Source: Micromonospora gifhornensis (GTDB taxonomy: Bacteria; Actinomycetota; Actinomycetes; Mycobacteriales; Micromonosporaceae). Taken from it: a stretch of 64,000 nucleotides of DNA. The notes under the pieces are model-generated. The model saw only the letters and a list, made by a program, of their open reading frames with translations. It was not told the origin of the DNA and did no database searches. This document shows positions 18,542 to 27,728 of the stretch, piece by piece. Location of the stretch: contig NZ_BOPA01000012.1 in assembly GCF_016863515.1 (NCBI RefSeq), positions 1 to 64,000 on the forward strand, read 5' to 3'. The translations under genes were made by a program, and so were the position numbers. Every line of letters starts with the position of its first letter. Within the stretch, counting starts at the first letter, position 1.

Positions 18542-20146
18542 ATGCGTGTTCGTAGGCTCGCAGCCTGGACCGCCCTCCCGCTCGCGGTGACCCTGGGCCT
18601 GGTGGCCTGCGGCTCGGGCGGCAACGGCGGATCCGGCGAGAGTGACCCCAACGCGGCGGTGCGGATCGAGATCGCCGAACCGCAGCACCTGGTGCCGACC
18701 AACACCAACGAGACAAGCGGCTCTCAGGTGCTGTCCGCCCTGTTCAGCCCGCTTGTCGACTACGACGAGGCGCACAAGCCGTACGAGGTGGCGGCCGAGT
18801 CGATCACGTCCGAGGACAACACCACCTGGACCGTGAAGCTCAAGGACGGCTACACCTTCCACAACGGCGAGGACGTCACCGCCGACAGCTACATCGACGC
18901 CTGGAACTACGGCGCGTACGCCCCCAACGGCCAGAACTCCAGCTACTTCTTCGAGAAGATCGCCGGCTTCGACGACCTCCAGGGCGAGACCCCGAAGGCC
19001 ACCACGCTCAGCGGGCTGAAGAAGGTCGACGACCACACCTTCACCGTCACGCTGTCCCAGCCGTACAGCGAGTTCAAGTCGATCCTCGGCTACACCGCCT
19101 TCTACCCGCTGCCGAAGGCCGCCTTCTCCGCGCCCGGCGTCCTGGCCGAGGGGTACGAGCAGGCGCCGATCGGTCAGGGTCCGTTCAAGATGAAGGGCAC
19201 CTGGCAGCACGACGCCAAGGTCGAGGTCGAGCGTTACGACGCCTTCCCCGGCGAGCAGCCCAAGGTGGCCGGCGTCGAGTTCCGGATCTACCAGCAGCTG
19301 ACCGCCGCGTACGCGGACGTGCTGTCGGACAACCTGGACGTGATCAAGACCATCCCGACCGAGAACCTGTCGACGGCCGCCGTCGACCTGGGTGACCGGT
19401 TCCTGCAGAGCCCGGCCTCGTCGCTGCACTTCCTGGCGTTCCCCACCTTCCAGGAGGAGTTCAGCAACCCGGACGTGCGCAAGGCCATCTCGATGGCGAT
19501 CGACCGTGACGAGATCACCAAGTCGATCTTCAAGGACTCCCAGCAGCCGGCCCGCTCGTTCGTCTCGCCGGTGGTCGCCGGTTACCGGGACAACACCGTC
19601 GGCGCCGCCGGGGAGTTCGACCCGGCCAAGGCCAAGGAGCTGTACGAGTCCGCCGGCGGCCCGTCGAAGATCACCCTGTCGTACAACGGCGACGGTGGCC
19701 ACAAGGACTGGATCGACGCCACCTGCAACCAGCTCAAGGCCAACCTGGGCGTGGACTGCGTCGGCAACGCCGAGCCGAAGTTCGCCGACCTGCTGACCAA
19801 GGTGAAGGCCAAGCAGCCCGTGGGCCTGTTCCGGATGGGCTGGATCATGGACTACCCGTCCATGGAGAACTACCTGGGCCCGCTGTACAGCAGCAACGGG
19901 TCGTCGAACTACTACGGCTACAGCAACCCCGAGTTCGACAAGCTGCTCGCCGAGGGCGTCAGCGCGCCGAGCGAGGAAGAGGCGATCAAGAAGTACCAGG
20001 CCGCCGAGGACCTGCTGGCCCAGGACATGCCGGTCGTGCCGCTGCGGTTCGGCCAGAACAACTTCGGACACTCGACGAAGGTGAAGAACGTCGAGGTGGA
20101 CCTCTTCGACCGGGTCGACCTCGTCAAGATCGAGGTAGTCAAGTAA
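18542..20146 (+). CDS. Peptide ABC transporter substrate-binding lipoprotein (system 1)
   Basis: 534 residues from ATG 18542, chosen over the adjacent TTG because GAGGAGG lies at optimal distance. The signal peptide ends in a lipobox LVAC near residue 23, so the mature protein is membrane-anchored. The rest is the SBP family 5 (OppA/DppA) fold: TWTVKLKDGYTFHNGEDVTADSYI and VRKAISMAIDRDEI are family motifs. It captures oligopeptides or dipeptides for the permease encoded next. A hairpin between this gene and oppB probably adjusts stoichiometry. A paralogue lies at 46564-48195. Confidence 0.93.
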   Translation: MRVRRLAAWTALPLAVTLGLVACGSGGNGGSGESDPNAAVRIEIAEPQHLVPTNTNETSGSQVLSALFSPLVDYDEAHKPYEVAAESITSEDNTTWTVKLKDGYTFHNGEDVTADSYIDAWNYGAYAPNGQNSSYFFEKIAGFDDLQGETPKATTLSGLKKVDDHTFTVTLSQPYSEFKSILGYTAFYPLPKAAFSAPGVLAEGYEQAPIGQGPFKMKGTWQHDAKVEVERYDAFPGEQPKVAGVEFRIYQQLTAAYADVLSDNLDVIKTIPTENLSTAAVDLGDRFLQSPASSLHFLAFPTFQEEFSNPDVRKAISMAIDRDEITKSIFKDSQQPARSFVSPVVAGYRDNTVGAAGEFDPAKAKELYESAGGPSKITLSYNGDGGHKDWIDATCNQLKANLGVDCVGNAEPKFADLLTKVKAKQPVGLFRMGWIMDYPSMENYLGPLYSSNGSSNYYGYSNPEFDKLLAEGVSAPSEEEAIKKYQAAEDLLAQDMPVVPLRFGQNNFGHSTKVKNVEVDLFDRVDLVKIEVVK

Positions 20147-20159
20147 CACAGCGCAAACG

Positions 20160-20195
20160 GGCGGGTCGGGTCATCACGCGATGACCCGACCCGCC
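20160..20195 (+). terminator. Intra-operon hairpin between the binding-protein and permease genes
   Basis: Perfect 15-bp stem, 20160-20174 with 20181-20195 (GGCGGGTCGGGTCAT and complement), loop CACGCG, 14 bp after the stop of the binding-protein gene. There is no U-tract. Such hairpins commonly give partial termination or stabilise upstream mRNA, raising binding protein above membrane components. Confidence 0.75.
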
Positions 20196-20230
20196 ACGGC
20201 ATTCGCCCCTTTTCAGGGAGACTGCCAAGT

Positions 20231-21169
20231 ATGTTCCGCTTCATCGTGCGGCGGCTGCTCCAGATGGTCGTGGCCTTCTTCGGCACCACGCTGATCGTCT
20301 ACGCCCTGATGTTCGCCGGGCAGGGCGACCCGATCCAGGCACTGGCCGGCGAACGTCCGGTCACCGCCGCGCAGCGGGCGTACCTCACCGAGAAGTACCA
20401 CCTCGACGCGACAGGCTTCGGCGGCTTCTTCTACCGCTACTTCGACTACCTGTCGAACCTGCTCCGGGGCGACCTGGGCGAGTCGCTCACCGGCCGGCCG
20501 ATCGGCGAGATCCTCGCCAACGCCTGGCCGGTCACCATCAAGCTGGCGCTGATCGCCATCGCCGTCGCCGTCATCTTCGGGGTCACCGCGGGCGTGCTCG
20601 CCGGTATCCGGCGCGGCAGCATCTTCGACAACTCCACGCTGCTGCTGACGCTGCTGGTGCTCGGCATCCCGACCATCGTGCTCGCCCCGCTCGCGCAGTA
20701 CCTGCTGGGCGTCAAGTGGCAGCTCTTCCCGGCCACCTCCGGCGCCGACCCGAGCTTCTACGCGCTGCTGCTGCCCGGCATCGTGCTCGGCTCGCTCTCC
20801 CTGGCCACCGCGCTGCGACTGACGCGTACCTCGGTGGCGGAGAACCTGCGGGCCGACTACGTCCGTACCGCCCGGTCGAAGGGCCTGCCGAGGCGGCGGG
20901 TGGTCACCGTGCACGTGCTGCGCAACTCGCTGATCCCGGTGATCACCTTCCTCGGCGTCGAACTGGGCAACCTGATGAGCGGCGCGATCATCACCGAAGG
21001 CGTGTTCAACATCCCGGGCGTCGGCTTCAACCTCTTCCGCGCCATCCGCACCGAGGACGGTCCACTTGTGGTGGGGATCGTCAGCGTGCTCGTCGTGGTC
21101 TACCTCGTCTCCAACCTGGTGGTGGACGTCCTGTACGCCGTACTCGACCCGAGGATCCGCTATGAGTGA
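20231..21169 (+). CDS. Peptide ABC transporter permease (DppB-like, system 1)
   Basis: 312 residues with an N-terminal membrane anchor (MFRFIVRRLLQMVVAFFGTT) and about six membrane segments in all. The EAA loop that contacts the ATPase reads NLRADYVRTARSKGLPRRRV. The TTEGVFNIPG-like region (ITEGVFNIPGVG) near the C-terminus is usual for DppB/OppB. It overlaps the next permease gene by 8 bp. It forms the channel with the DppC-like protein. Confidence 0.93.
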   Translation: MFRFIVRRLLQMVVAFFGTTLIVYALMFAGQGDPIQALAGERPVTAAQRAYLTEKYHLDATGFGGFFYRYFDYLSNLLRGDLGESLTGRPIGEILANAWPVTIKLALIAIAVAVIFGVTAGVLAGIRRGSIFDNSTLLLTLLVLGIPTIVLAPLAQYLLGVKWQLFPATSGADPSFYALLLPGIVLGSLSLATALRLTRTSVAENLRADYVRTARSKGLPRRRVVTVHVLRNSLIPVITFLGVELGNLMSGAIITEGVFNIPGVGFNLFRAIRTEDGPLVVGIVSVLVVVYLVSNLVVDVLYAVLDPRIRYE

Positions 21170-22118
21170 CTTCGAGACGGTGGCGTCCTCGGAGAACCAG
21201 GCCGCGCGGCGGGGGGTGTCGGGCGAGCCCGGCACGCCGGGACGCGTCGGACAGCCGGGCCGGCCCCGCAGTCTGGCCGGCGACGCCTGGCGCGACCTGC
21301 GCCGCAAGCCGATCTTCTGGATCAGCCTGGCGCTGGTGCTGCTGGTCACCGCGATGGCCGTCGCGCCCGGGCTGTTCACCCGCAACGATCCGACGGACTG
21401 CATCCTGTCGCGGCAGCACGCCGCGCCGAGCGGCGGAGCCATCTTCGGGTACGACTTCCAGGGCTGTGACACGTACGCCAGGGCGGTCTACGGCGCGCGG
21501 GCCTCGCTGCTGGTCGGCGCCCTGTCGGCGCTGCTCACCGGGATCATCGCGCTGGTGGTGGGGATGCTTGCCGGCTACTTCGGCGGCTGGGTCGACGCGG
21601 TGCTCTCCCGGATCGTCGACATCGTGCTCGGCATCCCGCTGCTGCTGGCCGCGATCGTGCTGCTCAAGCGGGTGGCCAGCGACAGCGCCACGGTACGCCT
21701 CGGCTCGGTCATCTTCGTGCTGGCGGTGCTCGGCTGGACCACCGCCGCCCGGGTCGTCCGGTCCTCGGTGATCACCGCCCGGCAGCAGGACTACGTGGCC
21801 GCGGCCCGGATGCTGGGTGCCGGCAACGGCCGGATCATGTGGCGACACATCCTGCCGAACGCGCTCGCCCCGGCGATCGTGGTGCTGACCATCGCGCTCG
21901 GCTCGTTCATCGCCGCCGAGGCGACCCTGTCGTTCCTCGGCATCGGGCTGAAGGAACCCACCATCTCCTGGGGCATCGACATCAACAACGGTCGGGTGCA
22001 CATGCGGGAGTCGGCCACCCCGCTGCTGGTCCCGTCGACCTTCCTTGCCCTGACCGTGCTGGCGTTCATCATGCTCGGCGACGCGATCCGCGACGCCTTC
22101 GACCCGAAACTGCGGTGA
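21162..22118 (+). CDS. Peptide ABC transporter permease (DppC-like, system 1)
   Basis: 318 residues from ATG 21162, which overlaps the end of the preceding gene by 8 bp. A hydrophilic N-terminus of about 45 residues precedes the first membrane helix, as in OppC/DppC. The extracytoplasmic part contains a short Cys-containing insert (DPTDCILSRQH). The EAA loop is QQDYVAAARMLGAGNGRIMWRHILPN. It partners the DppB-like permease. Confidence 0.93.
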   Translation: MSDFETVASSENQAARRGVSGEPGTPGRVGQPGRPRSLAGDAWRDLRRKPIFWISLALVLLVTAMAVAPGLFTRNDPTDCILSRQHAAPSGGAIFGYDFQGCDTYARAVYGARASLLVGALSALLTGIIALVVGMLAGYFGGWVDAVLSRIVDIVLGIPLLLAAIVLLKRVASDSATVRLGSVIFVLAVLGWTTAARVVRSSVITARQQDYVAAARMLGAGNGRIMWRHILPNALAPAIVVLTIALGSFIAAEATLSFLGIGLKEPTISWGIDINNGRVHMRESATPLLVPSTFLALTVLAFIMLGDAIRDAFDPKLR

Positions 22119-22124
22119 CCGACC

Positions 22125-23162
22125 ATGCCAACGCCGACCTCACCGCCGACGCCGGCCTCGCCGACCCCGCCCGGTGAGCACCTGCTGGAGGTGCGGGACC
22201 TGCACATCGAGTTCCGTACCGGCGAGGGGGTGGCCAAGGTGATCAACGGGGTCAGCTATCACCTCGACCCCGGCGAGACGCTCGCCGTGCTCGGCGAGTC
22301 CGGCTCCGGCAAGTCCGTCACCGCCCAGGCGATCATGGGCATCCTGGACACGCCGCCGGCCCACATCCGCTCCGGACAGATCTGCTACCAGGGTCGGGAC
22401 CTGCTGGAACTGCCCGAGGAGCAGCGCCGGCAGGTACGCGGCAAGGAGATCGCGATGATCTTCCAGGACGCGCTCTCCGCGCTGAACCCGGTGTTTCCGG
22501 TGGGCTGGCAGATCGGCGAGACGCTGCGCCAGCGACTCGGCATGTCCCGGGCCGACGCCCGCCGCCGTGCGGTGCAGCTGATGGAACTGGTGCAGATCCC
22601 GGGGGCGGCCAGTCGGCTCGACGACTATCCGCACCAGTTCTCCGGGGGCATGCGTCAGCGGGTCATGATCGCCATGGCGCTGGCCATGGAGCCGAAGGTG
22701 CTCATCGCCGACGAGCCGACCACCGCCCTCGACGTCACCGTGCAGGCCCAGATCATGGATCTGCTCGCCGACCTGCGGCGCGACCTGAACATGGCGTTGA
22801 TCCTGATCACCCATGACCTGGGTGTGGTCGCCGACGTGGCGGACCGGATCGCGGTCATGTACGCGGGCCGCATCGTCGAGCACGCCGACGTCCGATCGCT
22901 GTACCGGGCGCCTGCCCACCCGTACACCAAGGGGTTGTTGGAATCGATCCCGCGCCTGGACCAGCGCGGCGGGAAGCTCTCCACCATCCGAGGGCTACCG
23001 CCCAACCTGATGCGCATCCCCAGCGGCTGCCCCTTCCACCCCCGCTGCCCGTACGTGCAGCAGGTCTGTGTGGACGTGGTGCCGCACGACCTGGTCCTCG
23101 GCGACGGCCGGACCAGCGCGTGCCACTTCGCGCAGGAGGTACACGATGACCGCGCCGGCTGA
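22125..23162 (+). CDS. Peptide ABC transporter ATP-binding protein (DppD-like, system 1)
   Basis: 345 residues. After a Pro/Thr-rich start come Walker [10 protein letters not shown] near residue 58, signature [15 protein letters not shown] and Walker [15 protein letters not shown]. The C-terminal oligopeptide-transporter extension has the conserved cysteines of [15 protein letters not shown], proposed to bind iron-sulfur or metal in related proteins. It overlaps the next ATPase gene by 17 bp. Confidence 0.94.
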   Translation: MPTPTSPPTPASPTPPGEHLLEVRDLHIEFRTGEGVAKVINGVSYHLDPGETLAVLGESGSGKSVTAQAIMGILDTPPAHIRSGQICYQGRDLLELPEEQRRQVRGKEIAMIFQDALSALNPVFPVGWQIGETLRQRLGMSRADARRRAVQLMELVQIPGAASRLDDYPHQFSGGMRQRVMIAMALAMEPKVLIADEPTTALDVTVQAQIMDLLADLRRDLNMALILITHDLGVVADVADRIAVMYAGRIVEHADVRSLYRAPAHPYTKGLLESIPRLDQRGGKLSTIRGLPPNLMRIPSGCPFHPRCPYVQQVCVDVVPHDLVLGDGRTSACHFAQEVHDDRAG

Positions 23163-24168
23163 CCCCACCAAGATCCGGGGCGAGACGATCCTCGACGTCG
23201 ACAACGTGGTCAAGCACTTCCCCATCACCCAGGGGGTGCTGTTCAAACGGAAGATCGGCGCGGTCAAGGCGGTCGACGGGGTCAGCTTCGACCTGCGCCG
23301 GGGCGAGACGCTGGGCATCGTCGGCGAGTCGGGCTGCGGCAAGTCCACCCTGGCCCGGTTGCTGATGCGACTGGAGCGCCCGACCGCCGGGCGGGCCACC
23401 CTGGCCGGGCGTGACCTGTTCGCCGCCTCCGGAGGCGAGTTGCGTCGGATCCGGCGCAACATGCAGATGGTGATGCAGGACCCGTACACCTCGCTGAACC
23501 CGCGGATGACTGTCGGCGACATCATCGGCGAACCGTTCGAGATCCACCCGGAGGCGGCACCGAAGGGCAGCCGCCAGCAGCGGGTCCAGGAACTGCTCGA
23601 CGTGGTCGGGCTCAACCCGGAACACATCAACCGCTACCCGCACCAGTTCTCCGGAGGTCAGCGGCAGCGCATCGGCATCGCCCGGGCGTTGGCGCTACGA
23701 CCCGAGGTGATCGTCTGCGACGAACCGGTCTCCGCCCTCGACGTCTCCATCCAGGCCCAGGTGATCAACCTGCTGGAGGAACTCCAGGACGAGTTCGGGT
23801 TGTCGTACATCTTCATCGCCCACGACCTGTCGGTGGTCCGGCACATCTCCGACCGGATCGCGGTGATGTACCTCGGCCGGATCGTGGAGATCGGCACCGA
23901 GGAGCAGATCTACGAGCGGGCCACCCATCCGTACACCCAGGCGCTGCTCTCCGCCGCGCCGCTGCCCGACCCGGAGGCCCGGGACCGCCGGGACATCATC
24001 CGGCTGACCGGTGACGTGCCCAGCCCGGCCGACCCGCCGAGCGGCTGCCACTTCCGTACCCGCTGCTGGAAGGCGCAGGAGATCTGCGCCCTGGAGGACC
24101 CGCGGGCCGTGCCGCGGGCCGCCGACCCGCACCCCTCCGCCTGCCACTTCGCCGCCCTCCGGGAGTAA
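23146..24168 (+). CDS. Peptide ABC transporter ATP-binding protein (DppF-like, system 1)
   Basis: 340 residues from ATG 23146, preceded by CAGGAGGT. Walker A is [10 protein letters not shown], signature [15 protein letters not shown], Walker [15 protein letters not shown], and the C-terminal Cys region is [15 protein letters not shown]. It forms a heterodimer with the DppD-like ATPase. Its TAA stop (24166-24168) is supplied by the first bases of a dispersed repeat element, so insertion of that element may have set the present C-terminus (ACHFAALRE). Confidence 0.93.
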   Translation: MTAPADPTKIRGETILDVDNVVKHFPITQGVLFKRKIGAVKAVDGVSFDLRRGETLGIVGESGCGKSTLARLLMRLERPTAGRATLAGRDLFAASGGELRRIRRNMQMVMQDPYTSLNPRMTVGDIIGEPFEIHPEAAPKGSRQQRVQELLDVVGLNPEHINRYPHQFSGGQRQRIGIARALALRPEVIVCDEPVSALDVSIQAQVINLLEELQDEFGLSYIFIAHDLSVVRHISDRIAVMYLGRIVEIGTEEQIYERATHPYTQALLSAAPLPDPEARDRRDIIRLTGDVPSPADPPSGCHFRTRCWKAQEICALEDPRAVPRAADPHPSACHFAALRE

Positions 24169-24218
24169 GGAAGGGCCCCTTCCTAACGCCTCGCGTATAG
24201 GAAGGGGCCCTTGTTAAC
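24165..24218. repeat. Single-arm copy of the GGAAGGGCCCCTT repeat containing a stop codon
   Basis: This matches the left arm of the 4627-4766 element: TAAGGAAGGGCCCCTTCCTA, then ACGCCTCGCGTATAGGAAGG and GGCCCTTGTTAAC. The first half is nearly a perfect palindrome. It begins inside the DppF-like gene's stop codon and ends 7 bp before the convergent purH stop. It probably serves as a terminator for both. Confidence 0.88.
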
Positions 24219-24225
24219 GGCTGGC

Positions 24226-25797
24226 TCAGTGGAAGAAGTGCCGGGTGCCGGTGAGGTACATGGTGACGCCGGCCTGCTTGCAGGCGGCGATCACCTCTTC
24301 GTCGCGGATCGAGCCGCCGGGCTGCACGATGGCCCGGATGCCGGCGTCGATGAGGATCTGCGGACCGTCGGCGAACGGGAAGAACGCGTCCGAGGCGGCG
24401 ACCGCGCCGCCGGCCCGGTCGGCACCGGCCCGGCTGACCGCCAGGCGGGCCGAGTCGACCCGGTTGACCTGACCCATGCCCACACCGACGGTCGCGCCGT
24501 CGCGGGCCAGCAGGATGGCGTTGCTCTTGACCGCGCGGACCGCCCGCCAGGCGAACGCCAGGTCGGCCAGGGTGGCCTCGTCGGCCGCCTCACCGGTGGC
24601 CAGCCGCCAGGTCGCCGGGTCGTCGCCGTCGGCGTCGATCGCGTCGCGCTGCTGCACAAGTACGCCGCCGGTGACCTGCCGCCACTCGGCCGGCAGCGGA
24701 CGGAACTCCGGCGCCCGCAGCAGCCGGATGTTCTTCTTGGCCTGGAGCACCTCGGCCGCGCCGGGCTCGTAGCCGGGCGCCACCACGACCTCGGTGAAGA
24801 TCTCGGCGATCTGCCCGGCCAACTCGACCGAGACCGGCCGGTTCACCGCGATGACGCCACCGAAGGCGGAGACCGGGTCGCAGGCGTGTGCCTTGCGGTG
24901 GGCGTCGGCCACGTCCGAGCCGACCGCGATGCCGCACGGGTTGGCGTGCTTGATGATGGCCACCGCCGGCTGGTCGGCGAAGTCGTTCGCGGCCCGCCAG
25001 GCGGCGTCGGCGTCGACGTAGTTGTTGTAGGACATCTCCTTGCCGTGCAGCTGCTCGGCCTGCGCCAGCCCGGCCGGGCTCGCCGGGTCGGCGTAGACGG
25101 CCGCGCCCTGGTGCGGGTTCTCGCCGTAGCGCAGCACCGCCTGGCGACGCAGCGCCTGCCCGGCGAACTGCGGCCAGCCGTCGGCGGACGGGGCGAGGGT
25201 GGTGGCGAACCAGTCGGCCACGGCCACGTCGTACTCGGCGATGTCGGCGAAGGCGCGGGCGGCGAGCGCCCGGCGCTGCGCCAGGGTGAAGCCACCGTCG
25301 CCGAGCGCGGCCAGCAGCAGCGGGTACGCGGCCGGGTCGGTCACCACCGCCACCGAGGCGTGGTTCTTGGCGGCGGCCCGCACCATCGCCGGACCACCGA
25401 TGTCGATCTGCTCGACGCACTCGTCCTGGCTGGCCCCGGAGGCGACGGTGGCCTGGAACGGGTACAGGTTGGACACCAGCAGGTCGATCCCGGCGATGCC
25501 GTGCTCGTCGAGCGCGGCGGCGTGGGCGTCCTTGCGCAGGTCGGCGAGGAGCCCGCCGTGGATCTTCGGGTGCAGGGTCTTCACCCGGCCGTCGAGGATC
25601 TCCGGGAAGCCGGTCACCTGTTCCACGGGGGTCACCGGTACGCCGGCACCGGCGATCGTCGACGCGGTGCTGCCGGTGGAGACGATCTCCACCCCGGCGG
25701 CGTGCAGCGACTGGGCCAACTCGACCAGCCCGGTCTTGTCGTAGACGCTTACCAGTGCCCGCCGGATCGGGCGGCGCCCATCCTCAGTGGAACTCAC
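24226..25797 (-). CDS. purH: Bifunctional AICAR transformylase/IMP cyclohydrolase
   Basis: 523 residues. Catalyses the last two steps of IMP synthesis, formylating AICAR with 10-formyl-THF and closing the ring. The N-terminal MGS-like cyclohydrolase domain (about 10-200) starts [20 protein letters not shown] and includes [15 protein letters not shown]. The transformylase domain follows, with the KHANPCG motif ([13 protein letters not shown]) near residue 285. The C-terminus, [10 protein letters not shown], is the canonical end. Its start overlaps purN by 4 bp (ATGA), so the two are co-translated. Confidence 0.97.
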   Translation of the reverse strand: MSSTEDGRRPIRRALVSVYDKTGLVELAQSLHAAGVEIVSTGSTASTIAGAGVPVTPVEQVTGFPEILDGRVKTLHPKIHGGLLADLRKDAHAAALDEHGIAGIDLLVSNLYPFQATVASGASQDECVEQIDIGGPAMVRAAAKNHASVAVVTDPAAYPLLLAALGDGGFTLAQRRALAARAFADIAEYDVAVADWFATTLAPSADGWPQFAGQALRRQAVLRYGENPHQGAAVYADPASPAGLAQAEQLHGKEMSYNNYVDADAAWRAANDFADQPAVAIIKHANPCGIAVGSDVADAHRKAHACDPVSAFGGVIAVNRPVSVELAGQIAEIFTEVVVAPGYEPGAAEVLQAKKNIRLLRAPEFRPLPAEWRQVTGGVLVQQRDAIDADGDDPATWRLATGEAADEATLADLAFAWRAVRAVKSNAILLARDGATVGVGMGQVNRVDSARLAVSRAGADRAGGAVAASDAFFPFADGPQILIDAGIRAIVQPGGSIRDEEVIAACKQAGVTMYLTGTRHFFH

Positions 25798-26411
25798 GGA
25801 ACTGTGACCTTTCTTCCGGTTATCGTCCAGCCCTCGCGGACCAGCCGGCCCACCTGCTCGACGAGTTGCTGCCGCTCGGCTTCCTTGATGCGCTCGGTGA
25901 GCGTGTCGACGTCGTCGTCGTCGTGGACGGGCACCGCCACCTGCGCGACGATCGGGCCGGTGTCCATCCCGGCGTCGACGAAGAAGAGGGTCGCCCCGGT
26001 GACCTTCACGCCGTAGGCGAGGGCGTCACGCGGGCCGTGGATGCCGGGAAACGCCGGCAGCAGGGTGTTGTGCGTGTTGAGGTAGCGGTCGCCGAAGGCG
26101 GCGAGGAAATGCGTGCCTACCAACTTCAGGAAGCCCGCCGAGATGACCAGGTCCGGCCGGTGCTCGGCGACCCGGGCGGTGAGCGCCGCATCCCACTGTT
26201 CCCGGGTCGGGTGATCGGAGACCCGCTCCACGAAGGTCGGCACCCCCGCGGCGGCCGCCCGGTCCAGCCCGGCGATGCCGTCGCGGTCCGCGCCCACGGC
26301 GACCACCCGGGCCCCGTACGCCTGGTCAGCGGTCGCGTCCAGCAGCGCCTGAAGGTTGCTTCCGGAACCGGAGATCAGCACGACGATACGGGCGGGCTCG
26401 TTCACCGGCAC
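25794..26411 (-). CDS. purN: Phosphoribosylglycinamide formyltransferase
   Basis: 205 residues. Transfers formyl from 10-formyl-THF to GAR in purine synthesis. N-terminal phosphate loop [14 protein letters not shown]; the active-site region reads [16 protein letters not shown] with the catalytic His, and DTGPIVAQ carries the catalytic Asp. The usual family sequence is N-x-H-P-S-L-L-P; here Pro-Ser is replaced by Asn-Thr. First gene of the purN-purH operon, divergent from the CD225 gene. Confidence 0.95.
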   Translation of the reverse strand: MPVNEPARIVVLISGSGSNLQALLDATADQAYGARVVAVGADRDGIAGLDRAAAAGVPTFVERVSDHPTREQWDAALTARVAEHRPDLVISAGFLKLVGTHFLAAFGDRYLNTHNTLLPAFPGIHGPRDALAYGVKVTGATLFFVDAGMDTGPIVAQVAVPVHDDDDVDTLTERIKEAERQQLVEQVGRLVREGWTITGRKVTVP

Positions 26412-26565
26412 ACCCTATCGGGCCGTCGACCGACGCCCGGACGCTGGGCGGGACCGGATCGGCGACTGCCGAATTCGCGTGGACCAGGTACGCTGCCGGT
26501 CGCTCGGGCCCGGCGCACGTCCGGCCCGCACCCACCAGCGACAGCAACCTGAGGAGCGCATCGAC

Positions 26566-26865
26566 ATGCAGCCCGGATACCCCTCTCAGCCACCCCAGCA
26601 GGTCGACAACAACATGACAATGTCGATCGTCGCAATCTTCCTCTTCTGGCCGCTGGCCATCCCCGCGATCATCAACGCCTCGAAGGTCAACCCGCTGCTC
26701 CAGCAGGGCGACTACGCCGGTGCGCAGGCCGCGGCGGCCGAGTCGAAGAAGTGGTCCAAGTGGGCCCTGATCGTCGGCATCGCCTGGATCGCGATCGTCC
26801 TGGTGTGCTGCGTGGGCGGAAGCGTGATCGGCGCGCTCAGCGGCAACACCGCGATGAGCTACTGA
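26566..26865 (+). CDS. CD225/dispanin-like small membrane protein
   Basis: 99 residues from ATG 26566, preceded by GAGGAG at 26551-26556. A short Pro/Gln-rich N-terminus leads into two membrane segments with the CD225 arrangement: helix VAIFLFWPLAIPAIINA, loop SKVNPLLQQGDYAGAQAAA, then helix ALIVGIAWIAIVLVCC. CD225 proteins include eukaryotic IFITM; bacterial members are membrane proteins of unknown role. It is followed 6 bp later by a Pro/Tyr-rich membrane protein, probably in one transcript. Confidence 0.85.
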   Translation: MQPGYPSQPPQQVDNNMTMSIVAIFLFWPLAIPAIINASKVNPLLQQGDYAGAQAAAAESKKWSKWALIVGIAWIAIVLVCCVGGSVIGALSGNTAMSY

Positions 26866-26871
26866 TTCCGG

Positions 26872-27594
26872 ATGCAGCCCGGTAACCCCGGTCAGGACCC
26901 GTACGGCCAGCAGCCGCCGTACGGGGATCCGACCTCTTCGCCGCCCGCCAACCCGTACGCCCCGCCGCCGGCAAACCCGTACGCTCCGCCGCCGGCCAAC
27001 CCGTACACGCCGCCCGCGGATCCGTACGCCCCACCGGCGGACCCGTACGGGCCGGCCGGCAACGCTCCGGCAGATCCGTACGGTCAGCAGCCGTCCGGGC
27101 CGCCGCCGGTCTCGCCCGCACCCTACGACCCGTACGCGCCGCCGCCGGCCAACCAGCCCCCGGCGTACGGGCAGCCCCCGGCCTACGGGCAGCAGCCCGC
27201 CTACGGGCAACCGGCCTACGGCCAGCCGCAGGTGTCGGGCCAGCCGTACGGTCAGCCCTACGCCGACCCGTACGCCGCGCAGCAGCAGTACGGTGGCGCA
27301 CCGATGTACCCGCAGGCCGGCTTCGGCGGTGCCAGCGGCCCACAGAACACCCTCGGCCTGCTGTCGATGATCCTCGGCATCGCGTCGATTCCGCTGTCCT
27401 GCTGCTACCTCGGCATTCCGCTGGGCGCGGCCGCGCTGATCACCGGCTGGCTGGGCAAGCAGAAGGCGGACCAGGGCCTGGCCAACAACTCGGGACAGGC
27501 GCTCACCGGTCTGATCTGCGGTGGCATCGGCGTACTGTTCGGCCTGCTCCAGATCGTGCTGCTGGTGGTGAACGTCAGCCTGCCGCAGCCCTGA
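26872..27594 (+). CDS. Pro/Tyr/Gln-rich DUF4190-like membrane protein
   Basis: 240 residues. The first about 150 are low-complexity repeats of NPYAPPPA, ADPYAPP and AYGQPP units; the last about 95 hold two membrane segments joined by GWLGKQKADQGLANNSGQ, the DUF4190 arrangement (a loop with Gly and a polar hairpin). The tail probably lies in the cytoplasm or wall as a flexible linker. It follows the CD225 gene by 6 bp and is closed by a 15-bp hairpin. Function unknown; a structural or divisome-associated role is only a guess. Confidence 0.8.
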   Translation: MQPGNPGQDPYGQQPPYGDPTSSPPANPYAPPPANPYAPPPANPYTPPADPYAPPADPYGPAGNAPADPYGQQPSGPPPVSPAPYDPYAPPPANQPPAYGQPPAYGQQPAYGQPAYGQPQVSGQPYGQPYADPYAAQQQYGGAPMYPQAGFGGASGPQNTLGLLSMILGIASIPLSCCYLGIPLGAAALITGWLGKQKADQGLANNSGQALTGLICGGIGVLFGLLQIVLLVVNVSLPQP

Positions 27595-27606
27595 GCACAC
27601 CCGCAT

Positions 27607-27640
27607 CGAGGGGCGTTCCGGACGACCGGAACGCCCCTCG
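27607..27640 (+). terminator. Terminator hairpin after the DUF4190-like gene
   Basis: Perfect 15-bp stem 27607-27621 with 27626-27640 (CGAGGGGCGTTCCGG and complement), loop ACGA, 12 bp after the stop. It lies before the convergent TetR gene and may serve both. Confidence 0.82.
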
Positions 27641-27728
27641 GTCGTTCACCCGGCCGGCGTGACGGACTCCGCCGGCCACCCGACTCCCCCCGGATCCGAG
27701 GGCTACCCAACTCCCCCGGCTCCCCCGA

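Noticed and set aside
18278..20149. A 623-codon leftward frame opposite the binding-protein gene of importer 1
   Set aside because: The plus-strand lipoprotein has clear family motifs and a ribosome site; the antisense frame has none.
24211..26016. A 601-codon rightward frame opposite purH/purN
   Set aside because: purH and purN are certain; the antisense frame has no motifs.
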